Positions 8,540 to 16,567 of a DNA stretch of 33,626 bases are shown in pieces. The stretch is from Neisseriaceae bacterium (lineage in GTDB: Bacteria > Pseudomonadota > Gammaproteobacteria > Burkholderiales > Neisseriaceae). Numbering within the stretch: the first letter of the stretch is position 1; each line of letters begins with the position of its first letter. The DNA lies in assembly GCA_017934045.1 (NCBI GenBank), contig JAGBKK010000028.1:1-33626 (forward strand). Direction: 5' to 3'. The position numbers and the translations under genes were made by a program. The notes beneath the pieces are model-generated. The model did not search any database and was not told the origin of the DNA. It saw only the letters and a program-made list of their open reading frames with translations.

Positions 8540-8781
8540 AAGAAACCCATGTATGTGTCTATATAAAAAATGGCAACAAGTGTAGGAAAAACAATTTATT
8601 GTCTATGCTGTTGTCATTGTTCAGGCAACCTGAAATCGTTTTGTTGTTATTTTTATCACAAAGTATAAAAATATTCCAAAAATCACCATTTTAGCGTGGG
8701 CAACAAGTTGCCCACCATACGCTCGCTGGGGGCAAAGCGTCCGATATATTGCATTGTTTTTTATATAAAAATTTTAATAAA
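8540..8781. other. Intergenic region with short repeats
   Basis: No gene seen. It holds a one-mismatch DUS (AGGCAACCTGAA, about 8622-8633) and a palindrome GTGGGCAAC-AA-GTTGCCCAC at 8696-8715 of the same type as those at 24535 and 31446. AT-rich DNA leads into the stop of the membrane-protein gene. Confidence 0.6.
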
Positions 8782-9759
8782 TTAAATTAAGCCAATCGCT
8801 TTTTTGAAAAAATACTCTATAAATAGCCAAAATATAAGTATATTTAATATACCTATACTAAAAAATCCGCATGACATTACAAACCAATTTCTAAAATCAG
8901 TTATTTGATTAATAAAAAGTTCTAAATCTTGTAAAAACATTATAACTGCACCATAAGTAACAAATAACATTACTAATGTTCCTATAATTGCAAATATGGT
9001 ATTCATATTTTTAATAATAGAACAACTTAAAAGCGGACGAATAAAAATAAACATTAAAAACAATCGAACAAATACAGAAATAATAAAAATAATATAAATA
9101 AAAAATATACTTTCAGCCATATAAGCATACTGATTAAATGGAGTATTAACAGGACTGCCTTCGTCCTTTGTTGTTATATTACTGATAGTAAAAAAATTCT
9201 CGTCATATTTAGGCGGTGTGTTACTCGTATAATTTTGCAAAATATCCGCAATATGTTGTGTTAATGGATTAGAAATCAATAAACTGTGGTCAATATTTAT
9301 CAATACTGTTAAACAAAATAATTCAATTAACAAATATTGAAAAAATAAATTTGTTGCAATTCTTTTTACTTTGCTCATTGTAATAATCAGAACACCATTT
9401 TTTTTGATTGTTCTTCCATATTCTACTTTTAATTCTCGTTCTAAATCTCTTCTTTCTTCTTTTGATAAAAGATTAAGTCGCATTTCTACTTCTTTTTCAT
9501 CTCGATAAGGAGATAAAAATTCACCAATCAAAGGATAAAGCAACTTCGGAGCATAAACCAAAAGCACAGCAAAACCGATATACAACAAACCGCCCACCAT
9601 TAAACGAGCGTTGCCGTTAATACCCATTTCTCGTGGCAAGGGCAGAATAAAAAACGCACCTGCTAATACAATTAAATAACAAACCACCAAATATTGCAGA
9701 CGCAAATAATAAACCGATGATTTGGTGTAAATATCAACAATATCTCGTTGCAAACTCAT
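8782..9759 (-). CDS. Six-helix membrane protein of unknown function
   Basis: A 325-residue protein not assigned to a family. Hydrophobic segments suggest helices at about 20-43, 52-75, 140-158, 213-243, 250-273 and 288-318. A charged, probably cytoplasmic, segment (80-135) is rich in Glu, Arg and Lys (EERRDLERELKVEY), and a soluble loop spans about 160-205. ATG 9759 has a good site (AGGAAGTAAAA). The coding sequence is visibly more AT-rich than its neighbours, especially its 3' two-thirds, hinting at a different origin or relaxed selection. It follows an SPFH/QmcA-like gene on the same strand, 89 bp away, with a DUS and a hairpin between them. It does not resemble NfeD, the usual SPFH partner. 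Confidence 0.75.
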   Translation of the reverse strand: MSLQRDIVDIYTKSSVYYLRLQYLVVCYLIVLAGAFFILPLPREMGINGNARLMVGGLLYIGFAVLLVYAPKLLYPLIGEFLSPYRDEKEVEMRLNLLSKEERRDLERELKVEYGRTIKKNGVLIITMSKVKRIATNLFFQYLLIELFCLTVLINIDHSLLISNPLTQHIADILQNYTSNTPPKYDENFFTISNITTKDEGSPVNTPFNQYAYMAESIFFIYIIFIISVFVRLFLMFIFIRPLLSCSIIKNMNTIFAIIGTLVMLFVTYGAVIMFLQDLELFINQITDFRNWFVMSCGFFSIGILNILIFWLFIEYFFKKAIGLI

Positions 9760-9779
9760 TTTTACTTCCTAAAACAATC

Positions 9780-9796
9780 TTTCAGGCTGCCTGAAA
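9780..9796. repeat. DUS palindrome
   Basis: Perfect TTTCAGGCTGCCTGAAA between the SPFH gene and the membrane-protein gene, adjacent to the terminator-like hairpin at 9802-9832. Confidence 0.8.
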
Positions 9797-9801
9797 AACA
9801 A

Positions 9802-9832
9802 ACCGCCGTAGGGTGCGTTCTCCCCTACGGCG
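9802..9832 (-). terminator. Terminator-like hairpin after the SPFH gene
   Basis: CGCCGTAGGG and CCCTACGGCG pair as a 10-bp GC-rich stem with a short loop. On the minus strand the stem is followed by GGTTTGTTTTTC, a moderate T-rich tail. It starts 17 bp past the SPFH gene stop. Confidence 0.55.
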
Positions 9833-9848
9833 TTATGGTTGATACAGG

Positions 9849-10829
9849 TTAATCCACATTCACCCGAATACCTGATGACGCTTGTTTTTGGTTTTTCACA
9901 ATTTGCATACCAGCGGCAACCAAACCGCCCATATCGGCAATGTTGGCAGGCATAATCAAAGTGTTGCCTTCTTTGGCTAATTTGCTAAATGCTTCCACAT
10001 ATTGTTCTGCCACTTTCAAATTCACCGCTTCCATGCCACCAGGTTGCTTGATGGATTCTGCCACCGTGCGAATAGCGTCTGCGGTGGCTTGTGCCACCAA
10101 ACGCAAGGCTTCGGCTTCACCTGCGGCACGATTGATTTGTGCGGTTTTTTCACCTGATGATTGATTTACCAACGCTTGTGCTTCACCTTGTGATTTTTGA
10201 ATGGCGGCTTCTCGTTCACCGCTTGCCAAGTTAATTTGCTCTTGTTTCACACCTTCGGATTTGGCAATCACTGCGCGTTTTTCGCGTTCGGCGGTGATTT
10301 GTGCTTGCATGGCGTGCAAAATCGCTTGTGGCGGCACTAAATCCTTGATTTCATAACGCAAAACTTTCACGCCCCACGAAACAGCCGCTTCGTCCAACGC
10401 CGACACCACCGCACGGTTAATATCGTCTCGTTCTTCAAAAGTTTTGTCCAACTCCATGCGACCAATCACCGAACGCAAAGTAGTTTGAGCCAACTGCGTA
10501 ATCGCCAACACATAATTGCTTGAACCGTATGATGCTAATTTTGGGTCAGTTACTTGAAAATAAATAATGCCATCAACAGTCAGTTGCGTATTATCACGCG
10601 TGATACACACTTGGCTGGGAACATCTAACGGAATTTCTTTCAAAGTATGACGATACGCCACCTTGTCCATAATCGGCACCAGCCAACGCAGTCCAGGTGT
10701 CAGTGTTCGATAATACCGCCCCCAACGCTCCACAATATACGCTTCTTGTTGCGGCACCACCTTAAAGGTTTGAAAACCAATCACCACCACAACTGCTAAA
10801 AAAATCAAAGGGATAATTGCACCCGACAT
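9849..10829 (-). CDS. SPFH/Band 7 (QmcA-like, stomatin family) membrane protein
   Basis: A 326-residue protein with one N-terminal membrane helix (about 4-22), then a Band 7/SPFH domain (about 25-200) with VVPQQEAYIVERWGRYYRTLTPGLRWLVPIMD and the stomatin pattern LAQTTLRSVIGRMELD. A long Ala/Glu/Gln-rich coiled coil follows (about 190-260), and a tail contains LIMPANIADMGGLVAAG. This architecture and length match QmcA-type scaffold proteins, which oligomerise in membrane microdomains and often affect FtsH or secretion. A strong ribosome site (AAGGAGTGGAAAA) precedes ATG 10829. No NfeD gene is adjacent. Confidence 0.93.
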   Translation of the reverse strand: MSGAIIPLIFLAVVVVIGFQTFKVVPQQEAYIVERWGRYYRTLTPGLRWLVPIMDKVAYRHTLKEIPLDVPSQVCITRDNTQLTVDGIIYFQVTDPKLASYGSSNYVLAITQLAQTTLRSVIGRMELDKTFEERDDINRAVVSALDEAAVSWGVKVLRYEIKDLVPPQAILHAMQAQITAEREKRAVIAKSEGVKQEQINLASGEREAAIQKSQGEAQALVNQSSGEKTAQINRAAGEAEALRLVAQATADAIRTVAESIKQPGGMEAVNLKVAEQYVEAFSKLAKEGNTLIMPANIADMGGLVAAGMQIVKNQKQASSGIRVNVD

Positions 10830-10951
10830 TTTTCCACTCCTTAAAAAATGAGTTAAACAATGAATGGCTTGTTAAAAAGCGTTTTATTCTATCAAAAATG
10901 ACATAGTCGTTGGCAATTTATCGATTGACAAATGATTAAGTCAATGAAACC

Positions 10952-10968
10952 TTTCAGGCTGCCTGAAA
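10952..10968. repeat. DUS palindrome upstream of iscX
   Basis: Perfect TTTCAGGCTGCCTGAAA in the divergent region between the SPFH gene and iscX, 12 bp upstream of a -10-like hexamer. Confidence 0.8.
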
Positions 10969-10979
10969 AGAAAATCTTA

Positions 10980-10985
10980 TATAAT
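10980..10985 (+). promoter_or_regulatory. Candidate -10 element of iscX
   Basis: TATAAT, a perfect -10 hexamer, lies 27 bp upstream of the iscX start. No good -35 is seen at 16-18 bp spacing, because that space is taken by the DUS at 10952-10968. Confidence 0.45.
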
Positions 10986-11012
10986 GTTTGTTTTAATAAA
11001 CAGGAACACAAA

Positions 11013-11207
11013 ATGAAATGGACTGATACGCAACGCATTGCCGAATCGTTAGCCGATAACCACCCCCATATCAACCCCAAAACCGTTCGTTTTACGGATT
11101 TGCGTGATTATATTTTAGCTTTGCCTGATTTTAACGACAGCCCAGAACACTGTGGCGAACGCATTTTAGAAGCCGTTCAGCAAGCGTGGATTGACGAAGT
11201 GGATTGA
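11013..11207 (+). CDS. iscX: Fe-S cluster assembly protein IscX
   Basis: A 64-residue acidic protein that binds IscS and modulates Fe-S cluster assembly. It closely follows the family pattern: MKWTDTQRIAESLADNHPHINPKTVRFTDL at the start and ILEAVQQAWIDEVD at the end. The start is ATG 11013, preceded by CAGGAACACAA. The longer open frame back to 10932 runs through a DUS and is not credible. No other isc genes lie in the window, so iscX is separated from the rest of its system here. Its 3' end overlaps the end of the convergent earP by 31 bp. Confidence 0.92.
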   Translation: MKWTDTQRIAESLADNHPHINPKTVRFTDLRDYILALPDFNDSPEHCGERILEAVQQAWIDEVD

Positions 11208-12265
11208 CTGTTTAACCACGCAATCAATTTCTCATTGGCACTTTTTTGGCTGAATAAATAGGCTTGCCATTGTTGTTGTGCATTTTGCCATTTGTTAAAA
11301 TTTTCAAATAAAATCATAAAGTTCTGCGTTCTTTCTGTATCGCTTAAAACCACTGCTCCGTTGAGTTCATCAGATAAACGAGCGTGTGCTTTTACCAATT
11401 CAGGTGGAAAATACGCATACACTTTTTGCCAAAAAGCGTGCAGTTTTGCAATATGTGCTTGATTTTCTTGGGGATAAATATGCCAAAAAAAGGGCTTACC
11501 TGTGTATTGCGTTCGCACAAAACTGTCTTCGCCACGCACCACAATAAAATCAAATTGTGCTAATAAATCATCAAATTGCGATTGTGGCACAAACACCGCT
11601 TGGCGATAGCAAGCATTATTTTCAGGCAGCCTGATTTGATTGCCTGCCAAAGAAACCGTCATATTGGGCATTATTTTTTGCCAACAAGCAAACCATTTTT
11701 GCCAAGTGTTTGAAGAATAAGCAAAAATATAGGTTTTCAGGCTGCCTGAAACAGGTTTGGCTGCCGTGGGCAATAACGATTTTTCTCGCAACAAACCACC
11801 ACTTTTTTCTGAAAAACCCATAAAATAGAAATACTTATTTGCACCATTCGCTTGCAAAGACGGCAACAAGTGCATATCTTCTGCCCAATTTTCAGCAGTT
11901 AAATATTCCCAATTTAGCCATAATGCTTTGTTTTGTAAAATAATTTCTTTAACAAAATCAGGCAATTCACAAGCAAATGTTTCAATCACTAAATCAGGAT
12001 TCGGCATATTTTTCAGGCTGCCTGAAAGTGTGTGTTCATCATTCCATTGTATTATATTGATTTGATTAACTTTTTGTTGAATTGCTTGATGATTTAATTC
12101 AGGCAACAGGCGACCCAGTGTTGTAAAATTGTCAATCACCAACACCATTTGACACGACAAATCGTGTTGTAAATTTTTTGCCAATCGCCACGCCACGCCT
12201 GCATCACCAAAGTTGTCGATAACACGACAAAAAATCCACACAGTTGTTTGATTTAAATCACACAT
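11177..12265 (-). CDS. earP: EF-P arginine rhamnosyltransferase EarP
   Basis: Attaches rhamnose from dTDP-rhamnose to the conserved arginine of elongation factor P, enabling rescue of ribosomes stalled at polyprolines. The N-terminal motif VWIFCRVIDNFGDAGVAWRLAK is diagnostic, as are DLVIETFACELPDFV, LWLNWEYLTAE, YFYFMGFSEKSGGLL and the C-terminal VVRGEDSFVRTQYTGKPFFWHIYPQ. At 362 residues it fits. Three DUS copies are read in frame (12011-12027 as SGSLKN, 11735-11751 as SGSLKT, and a partial at about 11620 as RLPEN), apparently in loops between core strands. The efp gene, its usual neighbour, is not in the window. The last 31 bases overlap the 3' end of iscX. Confidence 0.95.
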   Translation of the reverse strand: MCDLNQTTVWIFCRVIDNFGDAGVAWRLAKNLQHDLSCQMVLVIDNFTTLGRLLPELNHQAIQQKVNQINIIQWNDEHTLSGSLKNMPNPDLVIETFACELPDFVKEIILQNKALWLNWEYLTAENWAEDMHLLPSLQANGANKYFYFMGFSEKSGGLLREKSLLPTAAKPVSGSLKTYIFAYSSNTWQKWFACWQKIMPNMTVSLAGNQIRLPENNACYRQAVFVPQSQFDDLLAQFDFIVVRGEDSFVRTQYTGKPFFWHIYPQENQAHIAKLHAFWQKVYAYFPPELVKAHARLSDELNGAVVLSDTERTQNFMILFENFNKWQNAQQQWQAYLFSQKSANEKLIAWLNSQSTSSIHAC

Positions 12266-12475
12266 ATTTTGCTTGACTTTTGCCTAACAATCCGATTTTT
12301 CCCAAAAGTTATGCACCGCAATAATGACTAACATAATCAATAAAAAAAATCGATAAATAAAAACGCTATACAATCAAATACTTTACATAACTATTTGATT
12401 TTTAATTAAATATTTTTAATGCTCACTTTTTAGACAAAGGGAAAAAAGCCTATAAAAAACAAAGTTTAGAAAGCG
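12266..12475. other. AT-rich intergenic DNA between earP and the DnaA boxes
   Basis: No gene seen. The segment about 12325-12425 is very AT-rich and could be an unwinding element next to the DnaA-box cluster. TTATGCACC at 12309-12317 is one base from the DnaA-box consensus TTATNCACA. It also contains the earP upstream region. Confidence 0.5.
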
Positions 12476-12520
12476 TCATTCACAACTTATCCACAGGGTT
12501 ATCCACAAAATTGTGGATAA
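12476..12520. promoter_or_regulatory. Cluster of DnaA boxes
   Basis: Three perfect 9-mers occur: TTATCCACA at 12487-12495 and 12499-12507 on the plus strand, and its complement TGTGGATAA at 12512-12520. A one-mismatch box TCATTCACA lies at 12476-12484. The spacing of 11-13 bp places the boxes on nearly the same helical face. The cluster is intergenic, 10 bp past the queH stop, and bordered by AT-rich DNA. This could be the replication origin, part of it, or a DnaA-titrating site. Confidence 0.7.
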
Positions 12521-12530
12521 CTTTTTAGCC

Positions 12531-13178
12531 TTATTTTTCAGCCGAACGACCGTAAAATTTTGTACCAATTTTAATGCTGTCCAAGCCCTTTTGACGGCGA
12601 TATTCATTACTGTCTCGCAAGGAATAAACGCAACCGCAATATTCTTGCTGATAAAATTGCTCGTCTTTGCTGATTTCAATCATTCTTTGCGAGCCGCCTT
12701 TTTTCCGCCAGTTGTGATCCCAAAAAATTAAATCAGCATAATGACTGGCGGCACGCAGACCACAGTCATTCACTTGCTGCAAGTCTTTCCAACGCGAAAT
12801 GCCTAATGAAGTGGCAAACACCGCAAAACCGTTCTCGTGTGCAAATAACGCCGTGCGTTCCAAACGCATATCAAAGCACATGGTGCAACGCAAACCTCGT
12901 TCAGGTTCAAACTCCAAGCCTTTGGCACGCAAAAACCACTCATCGCTGTCGTAATCCGCATCGACAAACGGCACACCGTGTTTTTTCGCATATTCAATAT
13001 TTTCATTTTTGCGTAATTCGTATTCACGGCGTGGGTGAATATTGGGATTATAAAAAAACACCGTATAATCAATATTTGCATTACATAATTGCTCCATAAT
13101 GCTGCCTGAACACGGAGCACAGCAAGAATGCAATAAAATTTTTTGATGCCCATTCGGCACAATTAAAGAATTGTTCAT
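12531..13178 (-). CDS. queH: Epoxyqueuosine reductase QueH
   Basis: Catalyses the last step of queuosine synthesis, reducing epoxyqueuosine in tRNA. It is the cobalamin-independent alternative to QueG. The protein has 215 residues with metal- and cluster-binding cysteines in HSCCAPCSG (19, 20, 23), [13 protein letters not shown] and [10 protein letters not shown]. The [10 protein letters not shown] segment is also typical. Its ATG (13178) overlaps the stop codon of the upstream membrane-protein gene by 4 bp, suggesting translational coupling. The DnaA-box cluster lies just beyond its stop. Confidence 0.94.
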   Translation of the reverse strand: MNNSLIVPNGHQKILLHSCCAPCSGSIMEQLCNANIDYTVFFYNPNIHPRREYELRKNENIEYAKKHGVPFVDADYDSDEWFLRAKGLEFEPERGLRCTMCFDMRLERTALFAHENGFAVFATSLGISRWKDLQQVNDCGLRAASHYADLIFWDHNWRKKGGSQRMIEISKDEQFYQQEYCGCVYSLRDSNEYRRQKGLDSIKIGTKFYGRSAEK

Positions 13179-13582
13179 TTGAATTTTGGAATATATTTTA
13201 AATAGTTACGACATTCATATACATTAAAATCATATGTTTTATCACCCAAATATAACCAAGTATAATACGATAAAAATGTTATGGTTAAAGTGGCTATTAA
13301 AAATAATAAAAAGAAAAAGAATGCACGACTTCGTCTATCAATTTTTAATAAATGAAACGGCAGATTTGCGATAAAAAAACCAATACAAGTTAAAAAGAAT
13401 AAAGTGAATAAAACAATCAATAACTGCACAGCAGTTGTGTAATATTGATAACGAGCAGCATTTTTTACTGCATTAACAAAAGGTTGCCAATACGCTTGAA
13501 AATTACACACGCCTTTTATCATAGCTACATACAAAAGATATGTGGCTAACCACACAAATATAAATTTCAAGAAATTTTTCAT
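13175..13582 (-). CDS. Small membrane protein of unknown function, coupled to queH
   Basis: A 135-residue protein not recognised. Hydrophobic segments near residues 5-24, 48-75 and 87-113 predict three membrane helices. The 40 or so residues between the first two and the C-terminal tail ([19 protein letters not shown]) are polar. It is AT-rich compared with most neighbours. Its 3' end overlaps the queH start by 4 bp in an ATGA-type junction, so the two are probably cotranslated. No clear ribosome site precedes ATG 13582. Confidence 0.65.
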   Translation of the reverse strand: MKNFLKFIFVWLATYLLYVAMIKGVCNFQAYWQPFVNAVKNAARYQYYTTAVQLLIVLFTLFFLTCIGFFIANLPFHLLKIDRRSRAFFFFLLFLIATLTITFLSYYTWLYLGDKTYDFNVYECRNYLKYIPKFK

Positions 13583-13644
13583 AACTATTTGAATAATATT
13601 AAGATTTCAGGCAACCTGAAAGATTTATCGACTAAATCAAAGAA

Positions 13645-13729
13645 TGGTGCGGATAGAGAGACTCGAACTCTCACGCCTTGCGGCGCCAGAACCTAAATCT
13701 GGTGCGTCTACCAATTTCGCCACATCCGC
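13645..13729 (-). tRNA. tRNA-Leu(UAG)
   Basis: The minus strand folds as a class II tRNA: acceptor stem GCGGATG/TATCCGC, D-arm GCGAAATTGGTAGACGC, anticodon stem CCAGA/TCTGG with loop TTTAGGT (anticodon UAG), and a long variable arm (GCGCCGCAAGGCGT region). The T-arm is GAGAG-TTCGAGT-CTCTC. The CCA end is encoded (13645-13647). The anticodon reads CUN leucine codons. A DUS variant (AGGCAACCTGAA) lies about 30 bp beyond the 3' end. Confidence 0.96.
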
Positions 13730-13756
13730 TAAAACGCTGAATTATACAATAGCCGA

Positions 13757-14302
13757 TTATGCTATGTGTAAAAAATTATCACGATAATATTTCATCTCTT
13801 CGATACTTTCCAAAATATCGCCCAAGGCTTGGTGGGCTCCTTTTTTTTCTACGCCTTTAAATACAGTCGGATTCCAGCGGCGTGCTAATTCTTTTAAAGT
13901 GGAAACATCTAAATTGCGATAATGAAAGTAACTTTCCAAACGCGGCATATATTTCAGCAAAAAACGGCGATCTTGATGAACACTGTTGCCACACAAAGGT
14001 GTGGCTTTTTCAGGCAGCCACTGTTTGAGTTTGGCAAGTAATATGTCTTCGGCTTGCTCCTCGTTAATGGTGGATTGTTTGACGCGTTCAATTAAGCCTG
14101 TTTTGGTGTGTGTGGTGGTATTCCATTCGTCCATTGTGCTTAATAATGCGTCAGACTGGAAAATGGCAATCGATTCGGTTTGATCAACAATGTTCAAATG
14201 AATATCGGTAATCACCAAAGCGGCTTCAATAATGCGGTTGGTCTCGGGGTTTAAGCCCGTCATTTCTAAATCTATCCACGCTAAATAATTTTTGTCTTGC
14301 AT
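13757..14302 (-). CDS. orn: Oligoribonuclease
   Basis: A 3'-5' exonuclease that degrades RNA dinucleotides and short oligomers, completing mRNA decay and c-di-GMP turnover (pGpG). It is a DEDDh enzyme: AWIDLEMTGL carries the first Asp and Glu, CGNSVHQDRRFL the third acidic site, and KGAHQALGDILESI the His and Asp. The 181 residues equal the E. coli enzyme. ATG 14302 gives MQDKNYLAWIDLEMTG. The open frame back to 14389 is a read-through of two DUS copies and should not be annotated. An incomplete DUS inside the gene (about 14007-14018) is read as WLPEKA. Confidence 0.95.
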   Translation of the reverse strand: MQDKNYLAWIDLEMTGLNPETNRIIEAALVITDIHLNIVDQTESIAIFQSDALLSTMDEWNTTTHTKTGLIERVKQSTINEEQAEDILLAKLKQWLPEKATPLCGNSVHQDRRFLLKYMPRLESYFHYRNLDVSTLKELARRWNPTVFKGVEKKGAHQALGDILESIEEMKYYRDNFLHIA

Positions 14303-14327
14303 AAGGAAATTATTCTTTCTATTAAAA

Positions 14328-14367
14328 TTCAGGCAGCCTGAAAACAAACAGTTCAGGCTGCCTGAAA
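14328..14367. repeat. Inverted DUS pair upstream of orn
   Basis: TTCAGGCAGCCTGAAA at 14328-14343 and TTCAGGCTGCCTGAAA at 14352-14367, separated by 8 bp, form a strong stem between the orn start and the end of the preceding minus-strand gene. Confidence 0.8.
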
Positions 14368-14379
14368 AATCATTCATCA

Positions 14380-14820
14380 TTAACGACAACGAGCTAAATC
14401 TTCGTAAAATTCTTTATGAATAACAGTACCGTTTTCTTCGCAATACACACGATGAGTGAGTTTCTCGGTGATTTTATTGTAATCGGCAGCAACATACATC
14501 GTGTTTTTGCCACGAACGCCATCGCCAATCAGTTTGAATAAATAACGGCGGAATTGTTTGCATTCTTCGTCCTTACATTTGGTCATTGGGGCATCTTTGC
14601 TTTTGGACATAGAAATATCAATGACATGCTCTACGGTACGACCCACAATTTGATCATTGCTTAATTCCCAAGTGGCTTTATCGCGGACACTCATCCAATT
14701 CGCACCAAAATAAGTGGCTGTCCAAAAGGCAATTACGCCCAAAACAATGCGTACAGGCCATTTGATTCGCTGTTCAAAACTGCTGTAACTTTGGTCGATA
14801 AGCCGTTCATCAATCGCCAT
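14380..14820 (-). CDS. Membrane-anchored protein of unknown function
   Basis: A 146-residue protein not recognised. A single hydrophobic segment (about 24-42, VRIVLGVIAFWTATYFGA) follows a polar, probably cytoplasmic, N-terminus. The rest is soluble with five cysteines, two in TKCKDEEC. It would sit in the inner membrane with a periplasmic domain. A clear ribosome site (GAGG) lies 11 bases before ATG 14820. It lies between rlmL and orn on the same strand, with 24 bp to rlmL and a DUS hairpin separating it from orn. Confidence 0.7.
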   Translation of the reverse strand: MAIDERLIDQSYSSFEQRIKWPVRIVLGVIAFWTATYFGANWMSVRDKATWELSNDQIVGRTVEHVIDISMSKSKDAPMTKCKDEECKQFRRYLFKLIGDGVRGKNTMYVAADYNKITEKLTHRVYCEENGTVIHKEFYEDLARCR

Positions 14821-14844
14821 ACTTACTATAACCTCATAATTTAA

Positions 14845-16002
14845 TTATATTTTTTGTCTGCGATGACTGCCTGATACTATATCAAACAAAAACAGACGAC
14901 AATCCAACTTGCCATTATACAGGGGAATTTTGCGTTTTGGCAAAAGTCGCATAATTTTGGGCAGTTCGCGGTCGGCGGTGAAAAATCCTGCCGTCCAACC
15001 TGCAAATTGTTGTTTTAAGCACGCTGCCCATTGTGGATACTGTTTCTGCACAATTTGCTGTGTTTCCAAGCGTTCGCCATACGGAGGATTGGTGAGTAAT
15101 AATCCAGCCGCATTGGGTAATAAATTATCGCACGGAAAATGGGCTGCCTGAAAGTTTATATCCTTTGCTACACCTGCGTTTCTGGCATTTTGCGTGGCGA
15201 TTTTAACCATTTTTTCGTCTTTATCAAATGCAAAAATGTGATGCGGTGCGTCAATAATGGCTTGTTGGGCTTGTTGGTGTATTTTTTGCCACAAGGCAGC
15301 CTGAAAATGATTGAATTTTTGAAAAGCAAAATCACGATTTAAGCCTGTGGCTTGATTTTTGGCAATCAACGCGGCTTCAATAGCAATCGTGCCACTGCCT
15401 GCCATAGGATCAAAAAATGCTTGATCGCCATTAAAACCCGCCAACAATAATAAACCTGCTGCCAAGTTTTCTCGCAATGGAGCCACCCCCTGCCCTTGCC
15501 GATAACCGCGTTTAAACAACGGTTCGCCCGAAGTGTCTAAATAAATACTTACCGTTTTTTTATCTAAAAATACGGCAATTTTTATATCAGGATTATCCTT
15601 ATCAACAGACGGTCGTTCGTTATATTCTTCACGAAAACAATCACATACTGCGTCTTTGACACGCAAAGCAGCAAAATTCAAACTTTTCAAAGGCGAACCC
15701 ATACTTTCTATGCTGATTTTGAATGTGTGTCTAACGCTAAACCACAAAAACCACGCCACACTTTTGGCTGTGCGATAAATATCGTCTTCGTTGCGATAAG
15801 GCGAATGTGCCACTTGCAACAGCACTTTGGAAGCCACTCGACTGTGCAAATTCAGGCGATAAATATCTGCCAATGTGCTGTTTTCTAAACGCACAAAACC
15901 ATTGCCAACAATGGCATTTTTGCCCACAATGGTGGCAATTTCTGTGGTTAAAACGCTTTCTAAACCACGCGGACAGGTAAGCACAATAGAAAAATCAGTC
16001 AT
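14845..16002 (-). CDS. rlmL: THUMP-domain rRNA methyltransferase (RlmL-type)
   Basis: This SAM-dependent enzyme is related to the N-terminal half of E. coli RlmKL, which makes m2G2445 in 23S rRNA. The N-terminal third holds the ferredoxin-like/THUMP region (LTCPRGLESVLTTEI onward). The methyltransferase core has FFDPMAGSGTIAIEAALIA (SAM binding) and the catalytic LLTNPPYGERL, typical of N2-guanine methylation. At 385 residues it lacks the RlmK module, as in many beta-proteobacteria. Two half-DUS sequences are read in frame as HFQAALW (about 15296) and NFQAAHF (about 15143). Its promoter region is confined to 19 bp, so it may be transcribed with greA. Confidence 0.9.
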   Translation of the reverse strand: MTDFSIVLTCPRGLESVLTTEIATIVGKNAIVGNGFVRLENSTLADIYRLNLHSRVASKVLLQVAHSPYRNEDDIYRTAKSVAWFLWFSVRHTFKISIESMGSPLKSLNFAALRVKDAVCDCFREEYNERPSVDKDNPDIKIAVFLDKKTVSIYLDTSGEPLFKRGYRQGQGVAPLRENLAAGLLLLAGFNGDQAFFDPMAGSGTIAIEAALIAKNQATGLNRDFAFQKFNHFQAALWQKIHQQAQQAIIDAPHHIFAFDKDEKMVKIATQNARNAGVAKDINFQAAHFPCDNLLPNAAGLLLTNPPYGERLETQQIVQKQYPQWAACLKQQFAGWTAGFFTADRELPKIMRLLPKRKIPLYNGKLDCRLFLFDIVSGSHRRQKI

Positions 16003-16021
16003 AAGGCAGGCTAATAAAAAA

Positions 16022-16498
16022 TTAAATGTATTTCACTTCAATAATTTCGTATTCTTTCACGCCTTTGGGAGCGGAGATTTCTGCCACTTCGCCCTCTTCT
16101 TTTCCGATTAAACCGCGTGCCAAAGGTGAGCCTACGGAAATTTTGCCTAATTTAATATCTGCTTCGTCTTCGCCCACAATTTGATAAGAAAATTGTTCTT
16201 CGGTATCGCAATCTTCCACCAATACGGTTGCACCAAACACCACTTTGCCTTCGGCGTGAATTTCCGCAGGGTTAATAATATGGGCGTGGGCAAGTTTATG
16301 TTCGCATTCGGCAATGCGACCTTCTACAAAGGCTTGGCGTTCTTTGGCTGCGTCATATTCGGCGTTTTCGGACAAATCGCCATGCGAACGAGCCTCAGCA
16401 ATAGCGGCAATCACTTCGGGACGCACTACGCTTTTTAAATGGGCTAATTCTTCTTTCAGTTGTTTGGCACCATTCACGGTTAAAGGAATTTTTTGCAT
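16022..16498 (-). CDS. greA: Transcription elongation factor GreA
   Basis: Stimulates RNA polymerase to cleave backtracked transcripts. The 158 residues equal E. coli GreA. The N-terminal coiled coil carries the catalytic acidic tip [20 protein letters not shown], and the C-terminal FKBP-like domain contains [18 protein letters not shown] 16498 begins [18 protein letters not shown]. The frame open to 16546 lies inside an upstream hairpin and is not coding. A terminator-like hairpin (16523-16554) lies within its leader, downstream of a possible extended -10. Confidence 0.96.
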   Translation of the reverse strand: MQKIPLTVNGAKQLKEELAHLKSVVRPEVIAAIAEARSHGDLSENAEYDAAKERQAFVEGRIAECEHKLAHAHIINPAEIHAEGKVVFGATVLVEDCDTEEQFSYQIVGEDEADIKLGKISVGSPLARGLIGKEEGEVAEISAPKGVKEYEIIEVKYI

Positions 16499-16520
16499 AT
16501 TTATGTATCCTAATAAGAAA

Positions 16521-16556
16521 ACAAAAAGGCAAGCCGTTTGTCTCAACGGCTTGCAA
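16521..16556 (-). terminator. Terminator hairpin upstream of greA
   Basis: GCAAGCCGTT and AACGGCTTGC (16529-16554) form a perfect 10-bp stem with a six-base loop, followed on the minus strand by CTTTTTGTTTTC. It can end pdxA transcription. It also lies downstream of a possible greA promoter, so it could act as an attenuator in the greA leader. Confidence 0.8.
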
Positions 16557-16567
16557 AACTTCGCAGT

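Noticed and set aside
8782-9759. NfeD assignment of the membrane protein next to the SPFH gene
   Set aside because: NfeD proteins are shorter or have a ClpP-like domain and a C-terminal OB fold. This protein has six spread helices and no such features.
10925-10930. TTGACA as -35 of iscX
   Set aside because: It is 49 bp from the TATAAT at 10980, too far for a sigma-70 promoter.
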